Assembly: GCA_963971425.1 (NCBI GenBank)
Contig: OZ020526.1
Location: 3,748,180-3,812,179 of the forward strand
Length of the DNA stretch: 64,000 nt
Direction: 5' to 3'
From: Bryoerythrophyllum caledonicum
Taxonomy: Eukaryota > Streptophyta > Bryopsida > Pottiales > Pottiaceae
Shown here: one piece after another, positions 47,741 to 59,222 of the stretch
How positions within the stretch are numbered: the stretch's first letter is position 1
How the letters are laid out: each line of letters opens with the position of its first letter
Made by a program: the position numbers and the translations under genes
Notes under the pieces: generated by a model
Seen by the model: only the letters and a program-made list of their open reading frames with translations
Told to the model about the DNA's origin: nothing
Databases searched by the model: none

Positions 47741-48185
47741 TGTAGTAATTTCTTTTTGTAGTGTGTTAGTATTTTAGTGTGTAGTATTTGGTTTGTCGGT
47801 CCATGTGGGCATTTTTGTTCTTTGATTTTTTTTTGTTTTTTTGTTTTTTCGCGTTCGTCATTTTTCTTTTGTTTATGTGTTTAAAAGAGTTTTTATTTGT
47901 TTTGTCATGAGTATTTTTGTTTTTTATTGTTTTTGTTGTATTTGTCTCTGTTATTTTTTTTTTCTGTCTGTTTTGTGTGTATAAGCTTTAATTCTATTGT
48001 GTTTGTATGGAGTCTTGTACATGTGTTTTTGTATAGATGTGTGTATGTTTATGTTGTTGTGTGTGTTTGTATTTGTGTGTTTTGTGTGTGTATTTGTATG
48101 TGTATGGGTGCTTACGTGTGTGTTTTTGTAGGTATATGTGGTTTTGGAGTGATTTTTTATATTAGTATGTGTGGAGGGGTAAATA
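47741..48185. repeat. TG/T-rich low-complexity tract
   Basis: Long runs of TGTGTTTGTATTTGTG-like sequence. The open frames here are compositional. Confidence 0.7.
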
Positions 48186-48420
48186 ACGGCAAACATTTAA
48201 TCACCATACCAATTACAAGACTTCAATGCCTTTGGAACCAATACCACTTCTCAATACCTTTGGAACCAATACCACTTCTCAATACACACATCAATTTACA
48301 TAGAGCCAAAAATTCAATCAATTGCAACCGAAATAGTATGGATCTATTGACAAAACAAATATTGTACACCTAAAAATGATCCTAAAAAAAAATTGAATTA
48401 TATTACAAGTTCATTTTTTT
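48186..48420 (+). mobile_element. Inverted fragment of the Dualen-like LINE
   Basis: The plus strand reads GKHLITIPITRLQCLWNQY, parallel to GRHLHTIPVTLLQWLWNQY of the main LINE on the other strand. A 28-bp stretch (TTTGGAACCAATACCACTTC...) is duplicated in tandem at about 48230-48285. Confidence 0.65.
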
Positions 48421-48510
48421 CTAACAAAAATATTAATTGGCCACCATACACCATTGGTACTATTGGTGTTAATTCAAATATACATTGAAAATAATATTTT
48501 GCACTATAAT

Positions 48511-48648
48511 TTAATCAATGCAAATAAATTAAGCATTTTCAACTTCTAAGTATCATTTAATTAATGTAAATAAATTAAGCAGTTTTGACATGCAAGTATC
48601 CTTTAATTAATGTAAATAAATTAAGCATTTTTAACATGTAAGTTTACT
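48511..48648. repeat. 46-bp tandem repeat, three units
   Basis: TTAATYAATGYAAATAAATTAAGCA units start at 48511, 48557 and 48603. Confidence 0.85.
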
Positions 48649-48714
48649 TTTGAACTAATTGTAATATTAGAATTATTATTAGAATTATTATTTAAAAATG
48701 ATGTAGAAGATTAA

Positions 48715-48885
48715 CCCCTGAAGGTCTTTTGAAAATGCAATCGTAGGATCTTTTTCTAAACTTATATAAGATAATGTGGTAAAAAACTTGTGAATTTTGA
48801 CTGTACCAATTGAAAGATGATTGTAGTCAAAGTGAAAATTTGTCCTTTGAGGGGACACTTGGTCCTTTATGGGTCAAACATGTTC
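48715..48885. mobile_element. TTAA-type MITE, diverged right end
   Basis: Left end TTAA-CCCCTGAAGG; right end near GGTCCTTTATGGG. Body related to 62450-62600 ('gaattttgac...gaagtcaaagtgaa'). Confidence 0.45.
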
Positions 48886-49330
48886 AAATAACTCTTTAAT
48901 AACACTTCAAATAATTGAAAAGGTTTGATATCTTGAGAAGTCATTGTATACTAAACTTTATTTCCAAAGAAGAAGAAAATATTTTGAAAGTCAATTTAAA
49001 AGCATAATTTCACTCCAAGTTATTGTAGTGAAGTACCTTTGATTCAAAACTAAACATAAGATACAAAAGAGTTATTTGTACAGTGAGGCAAAGATACAAA
49101 GAGTTTTAACCTCTTTTCTCATTTTAAAACTTCAAAATCAACCCAAAATCTATATTCATATTCGACATAACCTCTCATTCCTTCTCTTCAACGAAAACTA
49201 CTTCCAACTTAAGTTTAGGGAACACCAACCACGTCCATAATCATAAGGATTCTAGTTGAGACACCACCAAGCTCATCCATTCATCTAACCACCAAGAGTG
49301 ACCTGATCACAATGTCAAAAAGAGGGACAT

Positions 49331-49490
49331 ATGTTCCAGGGTGATGCTAAACTACATGGGTGATGGTGGGAGATGCACAAAGAATGAAGTGGTTCTGGGT
49401 TCAATCCTTCCCAGTGAAATCTTCTTCTACCTGACAAGATGGCCGCAGTTGCCAATATAGCGACTCGTGTGTGCCAAAAAAATTAAAAAT
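49331..49490 (+). mobile_element. SINE-like insertion with pol III B box and A-rich tail
   Basis: 160 bp. A B-box-like GGGTTCAATCC is at 49398-49408, a weak A-box region lies before it and an AAAAAAATTAAAAAT tail follows. Flanking duplication AGAGGGACAT / AGAGGGGCAT (49321-49330 and 49491-49500, 9 of 10). A related segment near 50270-50320 continues without the insertion, acting as an empty site. Confidence 0.65.
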
Positions 49491-49594
49491 AGAGGGGCAT
49501 CTTATTGAAACTTTGGGTCAAGCTTACAATTAACTCAAATATTATGTGGCAAAAAGGTGGTATGATGGGATCATTCAAAGAGAGCTTGGCAATA

Positions 49595-52360
49595 CTACAT
49601 CCAACAACCACAATGTAGAGCCAAGAGACCATTCATGAGCTTTTGCCGGCTCTTCCTGAATTTACTAAGCAACACCTCTTGAGCTTCGAGAGACTCGAGC
49701 AACAAGGCTCCTTCACAAAACCTGTGTAAAACATTCTGAAACGTCCCCTCTGACGCTGCTTCATTAGAAGCTGTTTCATAACCAAAATGACCAACTGAAA
49801 GATGCCGTAACCAGTCCAACCAGGCTAACCCTTCCTTCTGAAAATTCTTGACTACAGCATGATAATCAGCCGATTCATGAACTTGTTGGAGCATGAGACG
49901 AAACATCATGTGATCTGGATTTTTTTGTCTCAAGCTGATACATGCTTTGCGAAAGAGATGAGAGCTGGTACCTGCATTCCTGATGGCCACATGGAGAAGT
50001 GGTTCACAATTCATCTCGTCCGTGTTGCAATTGTTGTAGGACCATAGTCGAAGTGCAATATGCAATAAGCCTTCCCACCTACAAGCCCCACCAGAACATC
50101 AGCAAAATTAGTAACAGCTAAAGCAGACAAATGTCTACATTGATATGGTTTATCAAGGTAGACTCAAGGCGGCGGGAACTTTTTCTAAATTGAGTTTAGA
50201 GATTACCAAGCTCTTCTCTACATAAATAGGATTCTAGTTGAGACACCACGAAGCACTTCATTTATCTATTAAAAGAGAGGAAGGGAAGTCAATTGATGAG
50301 AAGAGCGGCATCTTATTGAGTGACTTTGGGAGACTTTACAAATAACTGAAATCAGTCTACAGAATTCAATGATGTAGTTTACCAATGTAACAGAAGACAG
50401 AGAAGGCTTCCCCTTACGTTGAAATGACAAGCATCCTGTCAAGATGAGGCAGTGACTTACTCAAATGCAGGTTCAACCTCCACACCGAATGAAAGGTGAA
50501 GGGAAGCTCCGTGCCACTCTGAGATGTTGTTGCTTTTGGGAGCAGCTTTCACGTTTCCAGCTTCTGTCCGAGCCTCATGTAAGAATCCTCGTGGAACATA
50601 CAGGACGTCCCCTTCCTGGAGGTCATAGCGGGTAGCACAGTCTTTGTTTACCAAATCTGAGGAGATTTTTGTGAAGGAGTACAAGCGAGGGAGCAGCTCA
50701 AGAGGGGGATACACGTCCCATCTCTTGTGGCCCCTGAGCTGACAAACAAACACACAGTGGTCGTCAAAGTGAACGCCGAGGCCCTGCGCTCCAGGCGGAG
50801 TCAAATAAAAATTGGCTCCCACTGTCACTTGCCCCAGCTCCACCCCCAGAGCCATGGCAACTGCAGCGATTTCAGGCCACCGGAACTGCAACCCTCGAAT
50901 TACAACAGTGTTTCCCGAGGTGTAAGCATTCACGCAATCCCCGGAGGTGACAGATGATCCAGCTACCGGGTAAAGAATCTCTGACCCCGACTTGCACTGC
51001 AAGAGAAGGATGTCCTGGTTAAACACAGGCAACAGACCGAGCTCCTGCTCCATGTCTCCGTACAGAACCGACATGTCAAATTCATCTGCAGAGGCAGGAG
51101 GACAGGCCACCATTCCATCCACCAGAAGCTCCAGCATCCGAGTTGGACTGCTACTTCCAGCAATTTTCTCTAAGAATCCAGACAGCAGCCCATGCGCGGT
51201 GGTGGTCACTGGAGAGAGCTCCCAATGCTTCTGGAAGAAGTTTTTCTCATCCTCTCCGAAGATTCGCCTTGCATCCACAGGATTATATGCATCTACCTCT
51301 ACACTAGTTTGCATGGCCAATCTCATGATCAGCTTCGCAAGATGGTTCCTCCTGTTCTGAGTCCACAAAAACTCTCCATCAACGATTCGCCAGAGGCTTT
51401 GTAAGGTGGGAAGCACGTCGACAGACTTCACATCATGAAATAAGGTGTTCACTGCAGCTAAAGCTAGATCGAAGAGATCGGTCGCTTCGTCCAGAGAAAT
51501 GTTCACAAGGAAGGTGAGGTCATGGTCACCTATAGTGTCTGAAACCTTGGTAAGCCTATTCTTCAGCATTTCAGCAAGGAGAGAGACGATCCGCCTGTCA
51601 AGGTCGGAAACAACACAAGCAAGAGCTCAGAAAACATGTGTAAAAGAATCACGTCCGCTTATTGTTTTCTGTTAGAAGATGCCAATGCACGAACCCTAAA
51701 TGCAAAATTCTCACTGATGGCTAATCATCACGAAAATTAATTCCTCACTCACTTGCATTTCAGAAGAGATGGTGGTCCTTACATGAGCTGATGTTCCAGG
51801 CCGGCGACTCCTCGCAGAGCATCGCAACCAGATCCGCTAGTTGCTACATTCAGAATAGAATGAATGGCGATCGGAAGAACATCGAACTGTGATGTTCTGT
51901 ACAGCAATCGAGCCAATGCGGTCAAGATCTCCTTCTCCTTCGCCAGACGGCAGCTGACCTCGTACGAGGAAATCGCCAACACACCCGCGACTTGAGCGCT
52001 CTTCTTGGCAACTTTGGACGACCTGCGAGAGAAGGACTCGATCAGAACACCGAATTGGTTGCAGAAAGCGGGAGAGGGTGGGACTTACGAGTGCGACAGG
52101 AGCGGAGGCAGGAGCTGGAGGAAGCCTGCGTCGCAGAGAGCAGAAGAGGAAGGCGGCAGCAGCAGCAGGCGTCGAAGATGCGTGAGAAGGAACGAGACGG
52201 AGGATTGTTGCGCTTCGAGTGCTTGGCGGATCGCTGCAACAGTAGTCACTCCAGGTTCGCAATCTATGGCAATCTGTTTCCTCGACTTCTTCAGAGGAGG
52301 AGAAGAAGAAGAAGAAGACGACGAGGAAGACGAGGTCAATAAGGAAGAGTCCGACTCCAT
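49595..52360 (-). CDS. JmjC/cupin ribosomal-oxygenase-like protein (NO66/MINA53 type), four exons
   Basis: Exons 52360-52089, 52022-51783, 51594-50461 and 50078-49595 join by GT-AG introns in frame to 709 residues plus stop. Residues 6-20 are a serine run followed by basic PPLKKSRK, a possible nuclear signal. The N-terminal half is helical. The JmjC core is in exon 3: HFDDH gives the Fe(II) HxD, QLRGHKRWDVY follows, and EGDVLYVPRGFLHEA gives the distal His. HLSFGVE and a winged-helix-like tail in exon 4 match NO66/MINA53, 2-oxoglutarate oxygenases that hydroxylate ribosomal proteins in the nucleolus. All three iron ligands are present. Longer at the N-terminus than typical NO66; plant members share such extensions. 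Transcript evidence would fix the first exon. Confidence 0.85.
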
Positions 52361-52364
52361 GGAA

Positions 52365-52612
52365 TCAAACCTAGGGTTTAGGGTTTTTGGTTGGAGATGC
52401 TTTCAAGTGACATGAAGAGGGAGACGAGGACGAAGAGGGAGACGAGGACGAAGAGCGAGATCAAACCTAGGGTTTAGGGTTTAGGGTTTAGGGTTAAAAG
52501 ATGCTGTCAAAGTGCATAATTCTCACATGAAAAGAGGTCGAGGAGGAAGAGTGCAATTCCATGGAATCCAAATCAGGGTTTAGGGTTTAGGGTTTAGGGT
52601 TTAGGGTTTGAC
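52365..52612. promoter_or_regulatory. Telo-box-like TTTAGGG runs upstream of the oxygenase gene
   Basis: TTTAGGG runs (AAACCCTAAA on the gene strand) occur at 52372-52387, 52466-52496 and 52577-52610. The first begins just 5' of the start codon. Telo-boxes are known promoter elements of plant ribosomal-protein and translation genes. Confidence 0.55.
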
Positions 52613-52619
52613 AGAGGAC

Positions 52620-53286
52620 AGAGAGTTGAGCGAGTCTGTTGGGATTTACTACAATGACAAGCATTACACAAAAGTCCAACTCACAAAAGTCCATGTTTCA
52701 TATTGGTAATAGCTTCATATAGATATTGGTAATAGCTTCATATAAATTATAAGTTAAACCCCTATAATCGACAAGTTAAGCAATGTGCATATCTAGAGGG
52801 AGGAAAGAATTATGGATTTTTTTTTTATTGAGAGTTAAATTTAACCCAAGTGGTTTCATAATTTTATGATAAATGTAAATTAGTTATGAATTTTCAAAGT
52901 GTATTGCTATGTTTTAGCTAGTGGTTAGTCAATAGGCACCTTCTGAAAGCGGCAACCGAAAGTAAGGGGTCCCAACTGATAGCAGACCTCCATTTGGAGT
53001 TAATGGGTGGTGATGGATGGAAGTGGGTTGGATACACCCAAATTTTATAGCTAACAATTACCAAAATTGGTTGGTTATGGGTTACCCTAAATTGTAATAC
53101 ATAGTAGATCTAGTGGTTTACATTTTAGTTGCAAAAAAGAATTCTTTGCACATTAGTACGGTATATACAAGAGAATTACACTCAAGTCATGAAGGACCAT
53201 AACTATGTTTTACCAAAACCACTCCAAAATTGCCCCTTTAAGATGACATATTATTTTACTAACTTGAACTTTTTTTTTGGTTATCT
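52620..53286. other. Intergenic, AT-rich
   Basis: No coding sequence recognised. A 26-bp direct duplication (TATTGGTAATAGCTTCATATA) is at about 52698-52745. Confidence 0.5.
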
Positions 53287-53290
53287 TTAA

Positions 53291-54214
53291 CCCCTATTGG
53301 ACCAAATCTCCTTCCAGGGGATTTCTTATTTTGGGCACGTTCCTAAAATTCGGAAAAAATCCTTTTTCTCTGAAATTCTAACTCTAGATTGCCTCTGATA
53401 AGAGCTTCGTGGACATATTTTTATTTTATTTTTTGGATTTGTGGGTTGAAAGTTAGTACCACTTAAAGCCAAAAGTGGGGACACCGGGCACCTCCAAATT
53501 TTTTGACAAAAGTTTCTATTGACATTGAGATTTTTCACACATATAAAGAATATTTCCTTCTTTGGAAATTTTCAAAAAAAATCCTTGTCTTTAGTGTAAA
53601 AAGGCATTTTATTCCAAGTCAAACATTTTCACACATTGTCGGGCAACGAGGGAAAAAAAATTCATCTTTTCTACATAAAACCTAGAGATCTTCATATTTT
53701 TCACTTTTTATTTTTTCAACAACAATATGTGGTGAAAACCTTCTTAATGACCATTTGGATTATCATTTGAATACATATGTAGTTCACAAAAAAATATAAC
53801 GTGAAATGGCAATTTTTGAACCTCTACTCCTTGCACACTTGTTTTGAATATGCTACACCCCTTTTTTACCTCTAAAAATTGGTGTGTTGGGAAATAACAT
53901 CATGCTTAAGACAATGGTAAAAGATTTAGACCTTGTACAATGCAAAAATTTGATACAAAGTGAAGTCAAAGTCTGTTGATCTACTCAACGCAGGGAAGAG
54001 AATGAACCATTGTTTTGACTTTAAACACTAAAATCTATCAATCCGTGCAGTGGATTGCAACCAAAAGCTGCTGGCATGTTTATATAGAAGTCTATTTTAA
54101 GATATTATGGTTGAAAATCCAAAATTCACTTTAAAATGTGATATTTATGTCTCTTTTTGGCAGTGGCAGTTTTAGATTGGTTTTAGAGCGAAAGTGGTCG
54201 TGGTCCTTTAGGGG
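53291..54214 (-). mobile_element. TTAA-family element, copy D
   Basis: 924 bp, ends CCCCTATTGGACCA...TGGTCCTTTAGGGG, flanking TTAA at 53287-53290 and 54215-54218. Inverse orientation relative to copies A and C. Confidence 0.75.
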
Positions 54215-54396
54215 TTAAACAAAGGATCTTGAATTTTAGTACTACAAGGAGGTACTTGATAAAAGTTGTAATTTTGACCGCATAGATTGTATTTGAAGAG
54301 TGCAATATTGTTTTTTTCTTCCTTGCACATACAAGGATAGTGTCCTCTAGCTCTGAAAAATGGCATAGTTTTCCACTATGCATTGCATAATTTTAA

Positions 54397-54490
54397 CCCT
54401 TTAAGGACGATGGTTGTTTTTGGTTGTTGACGGAATGTACTAGGGTCGTAGATTTTGTGAGCGACCAAAACGACCATCATCCTTAAAGGT
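54397..54490. mobile_element. Short TTAA-flanked MITE (94 bp)
   Basis: Ends CCCTTTAAGGACGATGG and CATCATCCTTAAAGGTT-type inverse, TTAA on both sides. Nearly a complete hairpin. Confidence 0.65.
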
Positions 54491-54589
54491 TTAATGGAGG
54501 GGTGCTAATTTATCTTAGGTCATTGCACGCCAAAAATCACAATAATGGAGGGTTTTAGGATAAGAAGTAAGGTCTTGCAATGACTAGAG

Positions 54590-55531
54590 GTATAGAACGC
54601 GATCATTTCCTTAACATTACAATCTTATTTTCTAATCGAATGAATAATATTTGGATCTAAAATACAAAACGGAATATGAAATTATCATGGCTTTTTTCTT
54701 TTAAAAAGAAAAAAATATGAAAAAAATGAAATGCTAAAGTCTACACCACTAAAACCACATGCTCACGAATTTTTATAATTTTTAATCGCATAGATTGAAA
54801 GACTGCAGAGTTCTAAGTGATTTTTTTTTAACGCCTTCTTCCATGCGTTTAAAGGATCAACAAACTTGGACTTCACTTGGTGTTGAACTTTTGCCTTACA
54901 CAAGTTGTAGGGTTTATACCATTACAATGTATGTGATGTTAGTTCTTTGTACTCCAATTTTTAAAGGTATCAAAGAAGTGGAGGAGACTAAAGAAATTAA
55001 AGAGTGAATTAAGGTTCAAAAATCACCAAACCTCATTTTGATTTTTAATTTATTCATTAGGTGTAAATTGAAAATCCAACTAGTCAAATGTAAGGTTCAA
55101 GCTTCTTCTTCAAACGGTAATAACAAAATGAGAAAAATATGAAGATCTCTAAATTTTATGAAGAATTGAATGTTTTTTGTGCACCTTGCTCAAATAGGTG
55201 AAAAACTTTGACTCGTCCTGGAATGAAAGTTTTTCACTATGGAATGTGATTTTTACAAGTTCAAAGAAAATAAGTTACTTACTTGTATTGATGAATCTCA
55301 TATTTGATGAATGATTGTAGTATACGTTTTTTGAAGTTGCCCAAACAACCCACCTTTAACAATGTTTCGTATAAAATGGCAAAACTTTCTTCCTGTAGGT
55401 CCAATGATAATGAAAATTGTGTTCCGCCGTAGCTCTTACCTTCTAGCTTCTTCGTACAAAACCCAAAAATTGAAAATAACAATACCAATCATGGGATTAT
55501 GCCTCACCTTCGGACTTTTGGTCTTTAGGGG
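54590..55531 (+). mobile_element. TTAA-family element, copy E
   Basis: The right end GGTCTTTAGGGG-TTAA (55532-55535) is clear; the left end is decayed. The body matches copies A and C. Confidence 0.6.
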
Positions 55532-55535
55532 TTAA

Positions 55536-56152
55536 GTAGAAAGTCTTTAGATTTTCTAAAAAACTAAAACTAAGAAGGTTGGATCAATGGACGACCTTGG
55601 CGGTCTTTCAATTTAGAACTACACTAAAATTGAGATTTGGTGTTAATCACAGTAAATGTACCACTGATCTTAGCCTCGTTCTTTCCTCTTTAAGCTAATT
55701 ATAAAAACTTAAAACTAATGATATTTAATTTTTAATGATGAAAAAAAGAGAAAAAGGCCATTCTTCATATCTTTATTCTGACTTCACAAATAACGCTATT
55801 ACTTTACTTGGTCTTCAAACTAAAGTAGGGGGTGTACAAGACTAGAAGTGTCAGAACCTAACTTACTAGGTGAACGACACCACAATGAAATTTTCATAAT
55901 GAGAAGTATGTGAGGATATTCAAATTTATGAATATTCCATAACACCTAGCTCAGTGAACAGAGGTTCACAAGAATGAGAGCAGAACAACGGCAACTATAC
56001 ATCTTAATTCAGACTGTCTGATGAGAACAAAAGACAAATCACCTAGGCTCTCTACCCAAAAGGAAAACAATCTGTTGCTTTGGCAACTTACCGGTTGGAA
56101 CTACAAAACTACATGGCATCTCTACAATGAGCATGAGGATAATGAAGCCAGC
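55536..56152. other. Intergenic, 3' flank of the coiled-coil gene
   Basis: AT-rich, no coding sequence. Probably includes the 3' UTR of the gene to the right. Confidence 0.4.
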
Positions 56153-59100
56153 CTACTTGTTGCGCAGATTCCTGTTCTCTTGTTGAAGCTCATCCCTTTC
56201 AGCGACAATTTCAACGAATTTGATCTGGAAATCCGTGAAGCTCTGCTTCACCTCCTTGTTCTCAGTCTCCAGCAGCAACATCTGTTCGCCTAACTTGCTG
56301 GCTTGCACAGAAAGACGCTTCTTGTCCTCCAGCAACGCAGCTGTGCTGGCCTCCAGCTCCTCGCGCGCCTCAACCAGATCTAGGATCTTCACCTTTTGGT
56401 CCTGGCCAATTCTGCTGGCCGATTCCATCTCCATCGTCACGCGCTCCATCTCCGCCTTGGCCTTGCTGAGGTCCAGATTGAGCCCCCTGATCTCCCTCTC
56501 CAGCCTCCTCTTGGCCATCACCTCCCCCTTCGCCCCTTTGAGCTCAGCATCCTTCTCTTCAATGATGCCTTCCAGTTTCCCAACCAACGTGTCGAAACTG
56601 TCATACTCGTTCTCAAATTTCAGTTTCTCCTTCTCCAACAACTCCACTCTGATCGAGAGCTCCGAGATCTGCTCTGCCATCTGCGCTCTCTCTTCCTCGA
56701 GCGCATTCAGCTTCGCTTCCAGCGCCGTCTTCTCTTCCCCTAACGACTCCATCCCCTTGGCCTTCGTCTCCAGCTCCTGCTTCTGCTCCAAATCCTCGTT
56801 CAGCACCTTCAGCATCTCCTCTGTCGCGTGCAGGAGACGCTCCGTCTCGGTGATCTTGGTGTCGGACTGCAACACCTGCGTCTCCAGGCCGCTCTTGGCT
56901 GAAGCCAGAGATTTGACCTCCTCCTCCAGTTGCTCAACCTTCGACCTGCACATACAGCCCAATGTTAATGGAGAACTATCAGATCAATAGAAGAGCTTGG
57001 TGGTTGCTAAACTCTAGGCGGAGTAGTTTTAGCCTTCTATGAGAGTGAAGAAAGAGTAACCATGGAAATGAACCCCGTTTGAGCTCATTCTAGATACTGA
57101 AAACTATTTAGAGGTGATTCTGGTTCAATTCATACAATGAAAAAGAGGGGTGTCTTGTTCAAGATTTGGCTGACTTGTAAAGAACCCTATGGTTCTGAGA
57201 GAAAAAACCAGAGTGATTCGGGCAATGACATACCTATATTCAGCTTGAGCTGTTTCGTTATCCTCGGCCTCTCTATTCATAGTCTCCTGGACAATTACAA
57301 GCTCCTCCTCGAGCTCAGTCTTGGCTTGCGTAGCCTCGTTGAGCGACATCTCCAGCTTGGAGATCCGTCCCAACGCCTCTCGCTTTTCGTCCTCCACCTG
57401 AGCCACCTTCTGCTCCAGCATCTTCTTCTCCGACACGAGCTCGGAGGCCAACTTCTCGGTATCAGATTTGCCCACCTTGTGATTGTCCAGCTCGAACCTC
57501 AGCCTCTGAAGCTCGTCCGTAGCTGACTTGCTCTCTCCAGCGAGCTGCTTTTCTAAAGTATCACGCGCATGTTCGGCCTCTTCCAGCTTCTCCTGCAACT
57601 GTGCGATTTGGTCTTTCGCTTTCTTCTCCAGCCCCATCACTAGGTCAATCTGAGAATTCAACGTCGGCAATTCCTCGTTCTCCATGGACTCTATCCGCAA
57701 CCTGTCACATTTAAAAGAAAGGTAACGTCAGCAAAAATCAATAAATAGCGCCTAAATTAGTCAGTGTTTTATGAGAATGCTCACCTTCTTTTCTCACACA
57801 AATCGTGAGCGTGCTCCAGCTCGTCTTCCAAATCATCGATTCTTCTGACCAGCTTCTCTCTTTCTGCAGCAGCGGCGTTCTTTGCGGCCACGATTCCATC
57901 AGAGCTTCCATTCAACTGGTCCTCCAGCCGATGCTTCTCTTCTTCCAGGTGCTGGATAGTAGCAAGAGCGTTCTCTTTGTCATCAACCATCTGCGTGATC
58001 TCATCCAAGAGCTTGTTGGTCTCGTCCCTGAGCTTCATAAGCTCCGCCTCCTGCTTGTTGGACTCGTCCCGCAACCTCACCACCTCTGTGTCGTACTTTC
58101 TGGCCTCTTCCTTGAGCTTCCGCAGCTCCGCCTCCTGAGCACTGTTGCTCTCCAGCAAGAACGCGCGCCCGGAGTCGGCATCCAGCTGCAGCTTGTTGAA
58201 GCGGGCGAGAATCGCAGCGCTCTCCTGCTCCGCCTTGGAGAGACGATCCGCCCAATCGCGCTCCTTCACTTCAGCCTCGTTCTGAGCTCCGGTGAGGACC
58301 TCCTGCTCCTTCGCTGACATCCTCTGCTGCCATTCGGCTTCCTTCTCACCTTGCTGCCTTCGTGCGCCATCGACCTCCTGCTCCTTCGCTGACATCCTCT
58401 GCTGCCATTCGGCTTCCTTCTCACCTTGCTGCCTTCGTGCGCCATCGACCTCCTTCTTCAGCTGCTCAATCCGGGCTTCCTTCTCCTTGACCTCCTTGGT
58501 ACTCGACTCTCGCGAATTCTTCAGCTGCAAGGTCAGGTTCTTGTTCGTCTCCTTCAACTCCTTGATTATCTTCTGAGCCTCATCCACAGAGAATCTGTAA
58601 ACAAAAACAACAACGTTACACACGAACTTGATGAACCTGGGAATCAACAACATTCCATGTGATCTAATTCACCCTTGATTCCTCACCTGACACTCTCCTT
58701 CTCATCACGTTTGGGCACGGAGTGAGTGGAGTGAACCGGACGCTCGTCCTGGGGAGGGTAACTGGGGGGCGCCCACGAAGTCTCAGCGGGCGGTTGCAAA
58801 TTTGAGTACGGGGGCGCGCTCGACGTGGAAGGGTAGAAGGAGGAGTCGGCAGTGGGCGGGTAGTGATGCGAGGCGGTGTGCGAGAGACCCGCGCCGGACT
58901 GCCCTGCGTGGGGCGGGTAATGGTGAGATCCCGTGTGCGAGACCGGTGCAGCGGGATTCGCAGGGTAGTAGCTCGGCTGCTGCGCCTGCGGACCTTGTCC
59001 TTGAGATCCGTACGGCTGTGCTCCAAACTGCGCATCATAGGAGTTGTTGGCGCCCTGGTAGTACTGGTCCTGGTAGGACGGGTAACCTGGCGGATCCGTC

Positions 59101-59222
59101 GAGCCAAACAATCCGCTCGGCCGCGACGGCTGCGGCATCCCCTGCGGCACTCCCGTCGCGTAGTGCTCCGGCTGCGGGTCATTGTAGGGCTGGAAACCAA
59201 ACGGATCATAGGGTTGATACAT
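56153..59222 (-). CDS. Coiled-coil protein with Pro/Gln/Tyr-rich N-terminus, four exons
   Basis: Exons 59222-58687, 58594-57785, 57701-57234 and 56945-56153 join by GT-AG introns to 868 residues. All three introns are in phase 2, so the inner exons are symmetric. Residues 1 to about 175 are disordered and rich in P, Q, Y, G and S (for example MYQPYDPFGFQPYNDPQPEH). From about 180 to the end the sequence is almost continuous heptad coiled coil. Exon 2 contains two identical 25-residue units. No enzyme or motor domain is seen. It could be a filament-like, myosin-tail-like or tethering protein; I do not recognise the family. The start at 59222 was chosen for the low-complexity N-terminus; an upstream Met at 59303 is in frame but probably 5' UTR. 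Confidence 0.8.
58298..58447 (-). repeat. Exact 75-bp tandem duplication in the coiled-coil exon
   Basis: Two identical units (58298-58372 and 58373-58447) encode 25 residues each (EVDGARRQQGEKEAEW...). The frame is kept; the lack of differences implies a recent event or conversion. Confidence 0.9.

Noticed and set aside
47897..48196. Open frames with Val/Cys/Phe or His/Thr repeats
   Set aside because: They arise from a TG-rich low-complexity tract; translation reflects base composition.
49345..49420. A functional tRNA gene
   Set aside because: Only a B box is convincing; no cloverleaf can be folded and an A-rich tail with target duplication fits a SINE.
51957..51970. CCTCGTACGAGG in the oxygenase exon as a tenth palindrome copy
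   Set aside because: Single occurrence within coding sequence, two bases shorter, far from the cluster; likely coincidence.
56220..58576. Long plus-strand open frames opposite the coiled-coil gene
   Set aside because: Antisense shadows of Glu/Leu/Lys-rich exons; no start context and no splice logic.
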